A stretch of 64,000 nucleotides of DNA from Eggerthella lenta DSM 2243 (GTDB lineage: Bacteria; Actinomycetota; Coriobacteriia; Coriobacteriales; Eggerthellaceae), in the NCBI RefSeq assembly GCF_000024265.1, contig NC_013204.1:2096180-2160179 (forward strand). The letters run 5' to 3'. Under the pieces are notes generated by a model. The model saw nothing but the letters and a program-made list of their open reading frames with translations. It did no database searches and was not told the DNA's origin. Below, piece after piece: positions 1-8,781 of the stretch; within the stretch, counting starts at the first letter, position 1, and every line of letters begins with the position of its first letter. A program made the position numbers and the translations under genes.

Positions 1-909
1 GATGACGCCGTTCAGCACCGAGAGCACGACGGTCTCGCCGTTCGTGCAGCGGATGAGCATGGGCAGCGTGGTGTCCTCGCTTGTGGCGCCGGCCGGCGCG
101 ATGCACGTGGGATAGTTGAGATGCTTGGCGATCCAGGGGATGCTGAAGAACGACACGAGCTCGCGCAGCAGGTTCGCCAGGAACGTGATGCTGCCTACCT
201 GCGCTCCGGCGATGTCGGTCATCATGACGCCCGCCAGGCTGTACCATCCCAGGCCCGACGCCACGGCGGCGCCCGTGGGCAGCGACATGCCCGCGAGCGG
301 CGCGCAGACGAGCCCGCCGAGCACGGATCCGGCCACTATGCCGGCCGGGATGATGAGCACGCGCACATGGTACTGGCGCAGCTTGCCCAAGAGGCCGCGG
401 CTGCCGCCCACGCTGATGCCCACGAAGAACATGAGCGCGTAGAGGACGGCTTCCGAATGATCGGCCACAAGGTCGACCGGCGCGAGCGAGACGCCCGAGA
501 GGCCGTACGCCGCTCCCAGCGAGAGAGCTCCCACCGCCACGCCGATCATGACGGTCTCGCCGCGCGCATCCGCGCCGCCCTCGGCATCGTCCTGCGCCGC
601 AGACACATGCCGGCCCGCCGGACGCCGGGCGATGTCGGACATGAACAGGTTCGTCAGCGCGTACACGGCGATCGTCGAGAACGCCACCGGCACGAGGCAG
701 AACAGGATGCTGGCCCATCCCACCTGGCCCAGCTCCTCCAGAAACGAATCGCGTCCGGCGAGCAGCACCCCCATCGAGAAAATGAGCAGTCCAGTGGCCG
801 CGAGCGTCAGCTTCTCGTTCAGCCCTTTGAGCCGTGCAGGAAACACCGTCGCCCCTACGAGCACGCCCGCCGCCATGACCGCCAGTATCTCCACGACTCC
901 CCTTTCCAT
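1..909 (-). CDS. lysO: LysO-family lysine exporter, C-terminus cut by window edge
   Basis: Only the first 303 codons are present because the frame runs off the left edge. The product is a polytopic membrane protein. The segments GLGWYSLAGVMMTD, LLRELVSFFSIP and CIAPAGATSEDTTLPML match the conserved core of LysO/YbjE, which exports L-lysine and toxic analogues across the cytoplasmic membrane. The first ATG is at 909 but has no good ribosome site; a GTG at 894 sits just after AAAGGGGAG and is an alternative start. A 12-bp hairpin at 917-943 separates it from the upstream dlt-linked gene. The family call is firm; the substrate is by homology only. Confidence 0.85.
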   Translation of the reverse strand, partial: MERGVVEILAVMAAGVLVGATVFPARLKGLNEKLTLAATGLLIFSMGVLLAGRDSFLEELGQVGWASILFCLVPVAFSTIAVYALTNLFMSDIARRPAGRHVSAAQDDAEGGADARGETVMIGVAVGALSLGAAYGLSGVSLAPVDLVADHSEAVLYALMFFVGISVGGSRGLLGKLRQYHVRVLIIPAGIVAGSVLGGLVCAPLAGMSLPTGAAVASGLGWYSLAGVMMTDIAGAQVGSITFLANLLRELVSFFSIPWIAKHLNYPTCIAPAGATSEDTTLPMLIRCTNGETVVLSVLNGVI

Positions 910-916
910 CGATCAG

Positions 917-943
917 CGTGCGGGCGCGTCGCGCGCCCGCACG
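917..943 (-). terminator. GC hairpin between dlt operon and lysO
   Basis: A perfect 12-bp stem (917-928 with 932-943) closes a three-base TCG loop. It lies 16 bases after the stop codon of the serine hydrolase and 8 bases before the first lysO ATG. There is no T run, so it may be a weak terminator or a structure that limits read-through into lysO. Confidence 0.5.
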
Positions 944-959
944 TCGTAGGGGAGCTATC

Positions 960-2642
960 TTACCGCATGATCGAAGGCGGCGGCTCGTCGTTTCGAAGCG
1001 TTACGGCCGCCGCCAGCCTCACCGCGCCTGCGACGACGAGCAGCCCCGCGCTCGCCAGAAGCACCGTCGACACGTCGGGGGAGAACGTCAGCAGGTCGCG
1101 CCACGGAACGCCCCAGACGAAAGGAAGCGCCAGGATGCAAGCGGGGAGCGCGACGTGCAGCAAGACGCCTCGCACGAGCAGCATGCGCAGCGACCGGGCG
1201 CGTACGATCGGCGCGACGCCTCCCCTGCACGCTGCGGAAAGCCGGCGCCGCCACCGACCCGTCAGCAGCAACGGCGAGACGGCGAGAAGCAGGGCGCTCG
1301 CGTACAGCACGTCGACGCGTTGGCGCCACGCCCATGTCCACGCATCGTCCATCGGCTGCCCCGTCCCGCCGATGGCGACCGACACCACCCCGCCGACCAG
1401 GTCGAAGAACCGGATGTTGCCGCCCGCGTTGTCGTTGGCGTCGCTCAGCGCCACGATGCCGATGCCGCGCTCGGGCAGCAGGCACATGCTGGCAGTGTAG
1501 TTCTCCACCTGCCCGTCGTGGGACAGCACAAGCTCGCCGTCGTCCCACGAGAACGACGTCCAGCCCATGCCGTAATACGTATCGCCCTCGGGGTCGGGAA
1601 CGCGGTCGAGGAACATGCGCCGCACGCTGTCGGCGGACAGCACGCGCGCGCCGTCGCCGCCCATGCCGCCGTTTAGATACATCCGCAGGTAGGAGGCCAT
1701 ATCCCGCACGCTGGAAGCCACGTAGCCCGACGCGGGACCGCCCCATGCGCCGTCGCCTTGGGCATGCCGGAACCCATCGGCCACAGGCAGCCCGAACCAG
1801 TCGCGATGGCCCGGCACCATGCCGAGCGCCTCCGCTCGCGCCGGATCGGCCGTCGTCGAAGCCATGCCGAGCGGCTCCAGCACGTGCTCATCCAGGTAAC
1901 GAGCGTAGTCCTCGCCCGAGGCTCCTTCCACCACGCGCCCCAGCAGGTCGTAGTTCGCGTTCGCGTACGAGAACGCCCCGAACGTCTCTCCCAGCTCGCC
2001 GTCGGCGGCTTCCGCGAGCGAATCGTAGGCGCCGAACCCGCTCGTTTGGTTGAGCAGGCTGCGCACGGTCACCTCGTCGGGCACGTCGTAGCCCGGGGCG
2101 TAGCGCGACGCGGGCGCGTCCAGATCCACCGCGCCCTGCTCAACCAGCTGCATGACGGCCACCGCCGTGAACGATTTGCTGAGAGAGCCCACGACGAAAG
2201 GCGCGTCCGCGTCGGGGCAGTCGCCGAACGTGCGCAGGTAGCGCACGCCGCCGGCATCCACCACCGCTACCGCCAGCCCGGGCGCACCCGCTCGCGGGAA
2301 GTTCGCGGCCAAGTAGGCGTCCATGCGCGCGGCCAGCTCATCGCCCGTAGGCTCGAGCCCTTCGGGAGACGCCCCTTCGTCGGCCTCGTCGAGATCGGCG
2401 GCGGACGCCTCCGCGTCGCCGGGATCCTCCGGGTCGTCCGAAGCCTTCGCCTCGGTCGCACCTCCGGACTCGGCCTCGCTCGCCGCGCCGTCCTCCGACA
2501 CGGCCGCCTCGCCGCCTGCAAGCGGCAGGACGGTCGCCTCCCCCGACGCGCAGGACGGCAGCAGAAGCGCGCATGCGGCCAAAGCCGCCGCCACCGCGGC
2601 CGCGACGATACCGCACGTCGGTCTTTCGCTCCGGCGTCCCAT
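960..2642 (-). CDS. Beta-lactamase/PBP-like serine hydrolase with lipobox and C-terminal membrane helices
   Basis: This 560-residue protein belongs to the serine beta-lactamase-like (class C/PBP4*) superfamily. The start is a hydrophobic signal ending in LLPSC, a plausible lipobox, followed by an acidic Ala/Glu linker to about residue 105. The catalytic domain shows SLSK (SxxK), YAN (YxN) and HDG in place of KTG/HxG. Three or four hydrophobic segments follow, so it should be an extracytoplasmic enzyme held in the membrane. The ATG is one base after the dltX stop codon, so the two are probably translationally coupled. Staphylococcal FmtA, a PBP-like enzyme that removes D-alanine from teichoic acids, is a reasonable functional analogue, but a peptidase or other esterase role cannot be excluded. 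Confidence 0.8.
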   Translation of the reverse strand: MGRRSERPTCGIVAAAVAAALAACALLLPSCASGEATVLPLAGGEAAVSEDGAASEAESGGATEAKASDDPEDPGDAEASAADLDEADEGASPEGLEPTGDELAARMDAYLAANFPRAGAPGLAVAVVDAGGVRYLRTFGDCPDADAPFVVGSLSKSFTAVAVMQLVEQGAVDLDAPASRYAPGYDVPDEVTVRSLLNQTSGFGAYDSLAEAADGELGETFGAFSYANANYDLLGRVVEGASGEDYARYLDEHVLEPLGMASTTADPARAEALGMVPGHRDWFGLPVADGFRHAQGDGAWGGPASGYVASSVRDMASYLRMYLNGGMGGDGARVLSADSVRRMFLDRVPDPEGDTYYGMGWTSFSWDDGELVLSHDGQVENYTASMCLLPERGIGIVALSDANDNAGGNIRFFDLVGGVVSVAIGGTGQPMDDAWTWAWRQRVDVLYASALLLAVSPLLLTGRWRRRLSAACRGGVAPIVRARSLRMLLVRGVLLHVALPACILALPFVWGVPWRDLLTFSPDVSTVLLASAGLLVVAGAVRLAAAVTLRNDEPPPSIMR

Positions 2643-2643
2643 G

Positions 2644-2817
2644 CTAGAAGCTGCTGTACACGAACTGCACCGGCTCGCTCAGCCCCGAGAAGACCACGAA
2701 CCACCCCAGCGCCAGCGCCAGCGCAACCACCGCCAGCGCGGCCGCCGCGCCGAGCAGCGCCGGGCGCGCCTCCGCCGCAGCGCGCGCCGCGGCAGCCAGC
2801 CTTCTCGCGCGCGCCAT
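2644..2817 (-). CDS. dltX: DltX, small membrane partner of the D-alanylation machinery
   Basis: A 57-residue protein with a basic N-terminus, one transmembrane helix (about residues 22-43) and the C-terminal end QFVYSSF. DltX proteins of Firmicutes are of this size and end in a conserved F-x-Y-x-x-F motif that takes part in D-alanine transfer, so the match is in architecture and terminal motif. The ATG overlaps the dltD stop (TGATG). In Firmicutes dltX is usually the first gene; here it is fifth, after dltD. It is short and easily missed by gene callers. Confidence 0.8.
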   Translation of the reverse strand: MARARRLAAAARAAAEARPALLGAAAALAVVALALALGWFVVFSGLSEPVQFVYSSF

Positions 2818-4142
2818 CACGATGCGCTCCCGCCCGAGCCGCCGTCCCCGGCGTTTCCGCCCACGCCGGCCAGCGAAGCGCCCGCGTTTCCCGCCGCGTC
2901 CAGTCCCTCGGCCGCACCGAACCGGCCGCCGCCGAGAAACGCGTCGTCGCGATCGTGGACGAAGTCGTAGAACGCCTGCTCTATGCGCACCCAACCGCGC
3001 CAGCCGGGATGCACCGTGTCGCACAGGAAGTACTTCTCGTATTCGCAGCTAGAGAAGTCGGCGTAGGCGGCCCCGGCGTCGTCGCACAGCCCGCGGATGC
3101 GCTCGTAGTACGCCTGGCGCTCGGCGTGTGCAACGCCCTCGCGGTCGTACCAGGCACCATGCACCGGAAGGATGGTCACGAGCGGCTCGAGCCCTGCCTC
3201 GCGGCACACGCGCAGGAAGCAGGCGAGATCGGCGTACTCTTCGTCAGCCTGCGAGAAGTTCTGCCCGCGCTCCACGTGATAGCCCGAGTTCTTCTGCCAG
3301 TACGCGTCGTATATGCCGAAGTCGTTCGTGGTGCAGGCGGCGTCGCCCGATGCATCCGCCTGCTTCAGCAGCGCGTTCCAATCCGGCTCGCCGGTGGACG
3401 TGCCCGCGGCGCGGACGGTGCTTTTGAGCGGCGCGCCCGCGATGATGCCCGGAAGCCGGCTGCGCGTGCGCAGGTCGTCGGCGAACGCCGTGGCCGCGTC
3501 GTTCGCTGCGTCCAGCACGGTGTCGCGGTTGGCGGCCGCCGTGGTCTTCGCGTCCACGCCCAGCGCCTCCACGCGCGAGCGCACGTAGGCCTTCGTCTCA
3601 CCGGAGATGCTCGGGTTGTTCGCGAACCGGCGGTACAGCTCGTAGGAGAACTTCGAAGCGAACTTGCCCTGGTCGCCGTTCCCTTTGAAGAACCACTGGG
3701 GCGACACGACGATCATCACCTTCTTGTTCTTCGCTTCGCCGGCGTACGCGCCTGCGGCGATTGCCTGCCACAGGCTCTGGTCGTACGCCTCGCCCACGTA
3801 GGTCAGATCGACGCCCGTCACGTTCTCGCCGAACACCGCCTGCGGGCATTGCGCCACCTTGTCCTTCGAGATGAAGAACTCCGACGAGCCGAACGCAAGA
3901 TGGCCGTCGTCGCTCATCGACGCCGTGGTGAAGGGCACGCTCTGCGACTTCGTGCCCGAGTACACGTAATCGTAGAGGCGTGCCGGATCGTAGGCGGTCT
4001 GTGCAGGCAGCATCGCGCAGACGCCCGCCAACCCGAGCGCGGCGGCCAACAGCCCCGCGAGCACGCCGCGCAGCAGACGCACGCCGGTTCGCGCCCGTTT
4101 GGACGCGGGCGCTGCCCCCGGTATGTTCGAGCGCTTCGCCAT
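2817..4142 (-). CDS. dltD: DltD, D-alanyl transfer protein
   Basis: The 441-residue protein has one N-terminal membrane anchor (about residues 22-45) and an extracellular SGNH-hydrolase-like domain. The nucleophile motif LAFGSSEFF lies near residue 85, and the Asp/His pair is in LCDTVHPGWRGW near residue 385. DltD acts outside the membrane in the final transfer of D-alanine to lipoteichoic acid. It starts four bases after the dltC stop and overlaps dltX, as expected for one operon. The C-terminal 40 residues are Gly/Ala-rich and not conserved. Confidence 0.92.
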   Translation of the reverse strand: MAKRSNIPGAAPASKRARTGVRLLRGVLAGLLAAALGLAGVCAMLPAQTAYDPARLYDYVYSGTKSQSVPFTTASMSDDGHLAFGSSEFFISKDKVAQCPQAVFGENVTGVDLTYVGEAYDQSLWQAIAAGAYAGEAKNKKVMIVVSPQWFFKGNGDQGKFASKFSYELYRRFANNPSISGETKAYVRSRVEALGVDAKTTAAANRDTVLDAANDAATAFADDLRTRSRLPGIIAGAPLKSTVRAAGTSTGEPDWNALLKQADASGDAACTTNDFGIYDAYWQKNSGYHVERGQNFSQADEEYADLACFLRVCREAGLEPLVTILPVHGAWYDREGVAHAERQAYYERIRGLCDDAGAAYADFSSCEYEKYFLCDTVHPGWRGWVRIEQAFYDFVHDRDDAFLGGGRFGAAEGLDAAGNAGASLAGVGGNAGDGGSGGSAS

Positions 4143-4146
4143 ATCG

Positions 4147-4401
4147 CTACAGTCTGATCTCCACCTGGTGGATGATGAGGTTCACCGTGTTCATCTCGTC
4201 GCGCTCCACCTCCGTGGGGGCAATGTACACTCCGAAGACGTCCTCGATATCCACCAAAAGCTCGATGGCTCCCATGGAGTCCAGCAGCCCCAGCGCGAAC
4301 AGGTCCTCGTCGCGGTTCGTGCGCACCTCGTCGTCGCCGCACACCTCTTCGAGGATGTCCAGCATCTTCTCCTCAAGCTCCTCGTACGTCATATCAGCCA
4401 T
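4147..4401 (-). CDS. dltC: DltC, D-alanyl carrier protein
   Basis: An 84-residue acidic acyl-carrier-type protein. The phosphopantetheine attachment serine is in GLLDSMGAIEL near residue 42. It carries D-alanine as a thioester from DltA to DltB. Its start overlaps the end of dltB by eight bases. Confidence 0.95.
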   Translation of the reverse strand: MADMTYEELEEKMLDILEEVCGDDEVRTNRDEDLFALGLLDSMGAIELLVDIEDVFGVYIAPTEVERDEMNTVNLIIHQVEIRL

Positions 4402-5566
4402 TGAACGCTCCTTTCACGAGCATCGCGATCTGCCCCGAGAACAGCGCGAACCCGAACATCACCAACTGCAGCGTGACGAACCAGGACAGCGCCTTGAACG
4501 CGGGGGCCTTCCTATGGGACTTGTAGAACTTCGACTTCTTCTGAAACGCTTCGTTGCCGGCTAGCAGCAGGCCGTGAAACAGGCCGTACAGCAAGTAGTT
4601 GACCGTGAGGCCATGCCAAGCGCCCATAAGGGCCATGTCGAACACGAAGCCCCAGCATGCGACGGCCAGCCGGCTGTCGAACCAACGGCGCCTCAGCGCC
4701 AAGCGCGAGAACCGCATGAACACGAAGTCGCGCAGCCAGAACGACAGCGTGATGTTCCACCGGTTCCAGAAGTCCTTGATATCCACGGCCGCGAACGGCG
4801 CGCGGAAGTTGCGCGGCGTCCGGATTCCGAAACAGTAGCTGGCGCCCATGGCCATGAGGCTGTAGCCCGCGAAGTCGAAGAACAGGTACAGCCCGTACAC
4901 GTACGCCGTTCGCACCTGCACGCCCAGCTCGGCGAGGAAAGGCCCCGTTCCCCAAGCTGTCGGCGCATAGAAGCGGTGCAGCCAGACGGCTATGACGAAG
5001 GTGTACACGAGCCCGACCAGAAGCAGCAGGATGCCCCGCGCCAAGAGGCCCGCGTACTCGTCGCACGAGCGCACCTTGCGCGCATCCTCGGCGAATCGGC
5101 GCGAACGGTCGATGGGGCCCGAGGTGAACACCGGAAAGAACAGCAGGAAGTACAGGTAGTCGAACAGGCCCAGCTCCTCGATGACGCCGTCGCGCACCTC
5201 GAACAGCACCTGCAGCGCCTTGAACGTGATGTAGGACACGCCCATGAAGCCCAGCAGGTTCTGGTCGAACACCGCGCCCGCCTTCGCCGAGAGGAGCGGC
5301 AACAGGATGAGCGCGAACGCGACGGCGAAGCGCCCGTTCGAGCGAGGGCTGGCCAACACCCAACGCGTCGAAAGCGTCGCCGTCGCCACGAACAACGCCG
5401 CCACGGCGAGACCCGGCAGATCCTTGCAGAACAAACACGCCAAGAACGCGGCCGATGCGACCATACCGTAGCGCGCGATCGGCTTCTCGCGCAATCCGAG
5501 GAAGGCGGCGCCCGCCACGGCCAGCGCCAAGAGCATGAAGAAGCTGGGGTCGGCGTAGAACGTCAT
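4394..5566 (-). CDS. dltB: DltB, MBOAT-family D-alanyl transferase
   Basis: This 390-residue polytopic membrane protein is an MBOAT O-acyltransferase. The hallmark DFWNRWNITLSFWLRDF lies in the second half, and the catalytic histidine sits in MGAWHGLTVNYLLYG. It moves D-alanine from DltC across the membrane toward lipoteichoic acid. It starts 16 bases after the dltA stop with only a weak ribosome site, which suggests translational coupling to dltA. Confidence 0.95.
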   Translation of the reverse strand: MTFYADPSFFMLLALAVAGAAFLGLREKPIARYGMVASAAFLACLFCKDLPGLAVAALFVATATLSTRWVLASPRSNGRFAVAFALILLPLLSAKAGAVFDQNLLGFMGVSYITFKALQVLFEVRDGVIEELGLFDYLYFLLFFPVFTSGPIDRSRRFAEDARKVRSCDEYAGLLARGILLLLVGLVYTFVIAVWLHRFYAPTAWGTGPFLAELGVQVRTAYVYGLYLFFDFAGYSLMAMGASYCFGIRTPRNFRAPFAAVDIKDFWNRWNITLSFWLRDFVFMRFSRLALRRRWFDSRLAVACWGFVFDMALMGAWHGLTVNYLLYGLFHGLLLAGNEAFQKKSKFYKSHRKAPAFKALSWFVTLQLVMFGFALFSGQIAMLVKGAFNG

Positions 5567-5582
5567 CGATGATCGCCATGCC

Positions 5583-7133
5583 TCATGCCTCGGCCAGCGC
5601 CTTGCGGTCCACCTTGCCGTTGCAGGTCAGCGGCAGCTCGCCCACGAGCGCCACCGATCGCGGCACCATGTAGCCGGGCACGCGCTCGGCCAGCCGAGCC
5701 TTGATGAGACGAGCTATCTCGAAGTCGCTGCCTGCAGGACGCTCGCGCAGCACCACGCACGCCTTCAGGTACGCCACGCGCTCGCGGCGACGCACGGGCA
5801 CGACCGCCGCCTGCTTCACGAGCGGCAGCGCGCCAAGGTTCTCCTCCACGTCCGCAAGCTCGATACGGAAGCCGTTCACCTTCACGAGCGAGTCGAAACG
5901 ACCGTCGCAGTACAGCATGCCGCTTTCGTCGAGGTGGCCCGCGTCGCCCGTGCGGTAGGCACGCACGGGCGTGCCGTCGACAAGCGTCGCGTCGAAGAAG
6001 GCCGCCGCCGTCTTCTCGGGGTTGCGGAAGTAGCCTTTGGCCACCGTGTCGCCCACGATGACGATCTCGCCGATCCGCCCGGCCTCGCACGGGGCGCCCG
6101 TCTCGGGGTCGACGATGCGCAGCTCGGTGCCGGGGCGCGGACGGCCGACGGGGAGCGGGCGCTCGTCAACCAGCTCCGAATCGCCGATCTCGACGTAGGT
6201 GACCGCCACGGTCGACTCGGTGGGACCGTACGTGTTCGCGATGCGGGCACGAGGGAACCGCTCGCGCAGAGCCGCAGCCGTGGAGCGGCGCAGGGCCTCG
6301 CCGCAGAACAGGAACAGGCGCACGTCGGGCAGCAGGGCTTCGTCGAAGCTGCGGTCGGCCAGGCACAGGTCGGCGAACGACGGCGTGGACGTCCACACTT
6401 CCACGCCCGAATCGCGTAGGTCGGCGAATAGCGCGCGCAGATCTTCGGTCTCCTCGCGTTCGACGGCGTGCAGGCAGCCGCCGGTGGCGAGCGCGCCCAC
6501 CACCTCGTACTCGGACAGGTCGAACGAGTACGGCGGTTGGTCCAGGAATACGCGCCCGCCCTCGCGGATCACGGGAAACGTGCAAACCCAGTCCATGAAG
6601 CGCGCAACGTTGTCCGCGCCGACCTCGATGCCCTTCGGGCGACCCGTGGAGCCGGACGTGAAGATGAGGTACTGCGTCTCGTCGCCCGTCACCCAGCTCG
6701 CGCGATCGGGGACGACGAAGGGGCTGCCCGCTGCGGCGACGGCCGCGCGCGCATCGAGCACGTCTGACTCGGGCAGCGCGCACGCCAGGGCATCGGGCAT
6801 GTCCTCGGTAACCACCACGAGCGTCTCCCCGAGCTGGGACAGGATGTCCGCGAGACGCGTAAGGGGCATCTCCGTGTCTACGGGGACGAACGCATGCCCG
6901 CTTTTAAGGCAGCCGAGAAACCCTGCGATCATACATGCGGATTTGTGGCCGAGCACCACCGCCGGCTGTCGCTTCTCCGTGCGGGCCGCCAAGGCGGCGG
7001 CAATGCGATCGGAGGCCTCCCATAGCTCGGCGTACGTGGTCGTCAGGCCGTTCGGCGCCTTGTGGGCAGGCGCTTGCGGATGTTCGCGCACCTGCTGCTC
7101 GACTGCGCGTAAAAACTCGTTCTCGCTCCTCAT
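5583..7133 (-). CDS. dltA: DltA, D-alanine--D-alanyl carrier protein ligase
   Basis: The 516-residue adenylating enzyme activates D-alanine with ATP and loads it onto DltC. The core motifs are LIFTSGSTGRPKGIE, NTYGPTESTVAVTY and YRTGD, and the C-terminal lysine is in LTCNGKVDRKAL. The chosen ATG at 7133 follows GGGAGGATCAGC, a good ribosome site; the frame stays open upstream but those codons lack conservation. This is the first gene of dltA-B-C-D-X-hydrolase. Confidence 0.95.
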   Translation of the reverse strand: MRSENEFLRAVEQQVREHPQAPAHKAPNGLTTTYAELWEASDRIAAALAARTEKRQPAVVLGHKSACMIAGFLGCLKSGHAFVPVDTEMPLTRLADILSQLGETLVVVTEDMPDALACALPESDVLDARAAVAAAGSPFVVPDRASWVTGDETQYLIFTSGSTGRPKGIEVGADNVARFMDWVCTFPVIREGGRVFLDQPPYSFDLSEYEVVGALATGGCLHAVEREETEDLRALFADLRDSGVEVWTSTPSFADLCLADRSFDEALLPDVRLFLFCGEALRRSTAAALRERFPRARIANTYGPTESTVAVTYVEIGDSELVDERPLPVGRPRPGTELRIVDPETGAPCEAGRIGEIVIVGDTVAKGYFRNPEKTAAAFFDATLVDGTPVRAYRTGDAGHLDESGMLYCDGRFDSLVKVNGFRIELADVEENLGALPLVKQAAVVPVRRRERVAYLKACVVLRERPAGSDFEIARLIKARLAERVPGYMVPRSVALVGELPLTCNGKVDRKALAEA

Positions 7134-7325
7134 GCTGATCCTCCCGCAGCTTCCACTATCAAACGGAAAGAATCTAGGACGCATTTCTCAATAAAATGTC
7201 TACGGGGCCCGCCGATCACCGTCTGCGCACATTTCGGACACCGTTCCGACGCATTGACGCGCACGATCGCGCCTCGTTCAGGCTGCCGTACCGTATACTG
7301 GAATCTTCCGAAAGAAAGCGAGCCC

Positions 7326-7841
7326 ATGAGACCGACGATCTACATCGACGCCGACGCCTGCCCGGTCACGTCCGAAACCCTGGCCGTTGCGCGCAAGAAC
7401 GCGTTGCCCGCGGTCGTTGCGGGCAACGCGACGCAGAACCTTGCTCGGCACATCAGGCGCGGAGATCCGCGCGAGCCCCGCGACGGGTTCTGGGTGGACA
7501 CGCTGCCCGTGGGCATCGGCGCCGACGCGGCCGACTTCGCCATCGTGCAGGAGCTGGAACCCGGAGACATCGTGGTGACGCAGGACATCGGGCTGGCCGC
7601 CATGGCGCTGGGACGGCACGCCCGGGCCATCGGCGTGCGCGGGCGCGTGTACACGCTGACCACCATCGACCTCGACATGCACATCCGCCACGAGGAGAAG
7701 AAAGTGCGCCGCCAGGGCGGCCGGACGAAGGGTCCCGCCGCCTTCGAAGACGACGATCGCGAGCGCTTCGCCGCGAACCTCCAGCGCCTCGTAGAGGAGA
7801 CGCTGCGCGACGGGAAACGGGAGGGCTTCCCTACAAGCTGA
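7326..7841 (+). CDS. yaiI: YaiI/YqxD family protein (DUF188)
   Basis: A 171-residue protein with the family start MRPTIYIDADACPV and the conserved segments DIVVTQDIGLAAMAL and RQGGRTKGPAAF. DUF188 proteins have a PIN-like nuclease fold and an unproven role. A TATACT box lies about 30 bases upstream of the start. The 3' end overlaps the convergent Fic gene by 11 bases. Confidence 0.92.
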   Translation: MRPTIYIDADACPVTSETLAVARKNALPAVVAGNATQNLARHIRRGDPREPRDGFWVDTLPVGIGADAADFAIVQELEPGDIVVTQDIGLAAMALGRHARAIGVRGRVYTLTTIDLDMHIRHEEKKVRRQGGRTKGPAAFEDDDRERFAANLQRLVEETLRDGKREGFPTS

Positions 7842-8772
7842 TCGCTTGCGACGGATCGACGTTGCGCAAAAACGAGGGGTCGTCGAACAACGCCTTGCAC
7901 GCAAGATCGCGCGAGCGCAACTCGTGTTCGGCTTCGTTCAGCAGGTTGTCGAGGAACCGCACGACGAAGCGAAGGTCGGGCAGGACGCCCGCTTTCGCGT
8001 TGCGGTAGTTCGCGCGCACGAGCGCATCGCGAAAGTACCGAGCATGCCGCTCGAACGGCTCGTTGTCCATATCGAAGCCCAGATCGTGCAGGTAGAGCAC
8101 CGCGAACACCGCCGTCGTCCGCGTATTGCCCTCGACGAAAGGATGAACCTGCCACAACCTTGCGATAAAGCGGCCGAGATGTTCGAGCTGAGCTTCGTCG
8201 AACTCGATGCCGTAGACGTGCGACCGCTCCTCGTCGAATAGAAATGCCAGCGAGCGCTCGATCAACGAGGGATCGGCGTACACCACGCTGTCGCCGTTCA
8301 GCACGAACTCGCGCTTTTGCAGCGCTTCAGTCTTATACTCGCCGGGTCGATACGTCGCCGCATCGAGATCCTGGAACAACGCGCCATGGATCACGGCGAG
8401 CATATCGGGTACCAGCGCGAACGCGCCCGAAGCCAGCAGCTCGACGATGCGCTGGCTCACGAGGTCGGCTTCGCACTCCCCCGCAGCCTCGTCGCGCCCA
8501 TCCGCCTTCTGTCGCGCGTGGTAGGCGCGAATCATGCTGCCCGTCTCGTCCAGCCCGCGCACGCCGCTCACGTGCTCTCGAGCGAGATCGCGCAGATACG
8601 GAGAAGGCTTCAGCCCGTCGACCTCCTGCAAGCCCATCGCAACGCGCCAATAGCCCTCGCGCACAGCGGGGTCGCGAAGCTCGGGCTTCGCCTCGTACGG
8701 AAAGTCTTCTGGACAATCGGCGGTCAACGAAGCCTCCTTCGCAACTGTTCGGAACTGGATCACGTTCGCCAT
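7831..8772 (-). CDS. Fic-domain protein (putative AMP-transferase)
   Basis: The 313-residue protein carries the Fic signature HPFVEGNTRTT near residue 215, which matches HxFx(D/E)GNxR with all catalytic positions kept. Fic enzymes transfer AMP or another nucleotide phosphate onto target proteins. A fairly long N-terminal region (about 1-110) precedes the domain, and no separate small antitoxin gene of the FicA type is seen. The gene starts nine bases after the upstream membrane protein and may be last in a run that begins with a toxin-antitoxin pair. The target is unknown. Confidence 0.85.
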   Translation of the reverse strand: MANVIQFRTVAKEASLTADCPEDFPYEAKPELRDPAVREGYWRVAMGLQEVDGLKPSPYLRDLAREHVSGVRGLDETGSMIRAYHARQKADGRDEAAGECEADLVSQRIVELLASGAFALVPDMLAVIHGALFQDLDAATYRPGEYKTEALQKREFVLNGDSVVYADPSLIERSLAFLFDEERSHVYGIEFDEAQLEHLGRFIARLWQVHPFVEGNTRTTAVFAVLYLHDLGFDMDNEPFERHARYFRDALVRANYRNAKAGVLPDLRFVVRFLDNLLNEAEHELRSRDLACKALFDDPSFLRNVDPSQAISL

Positions 8773-8781
8773 TGTAGCGCA

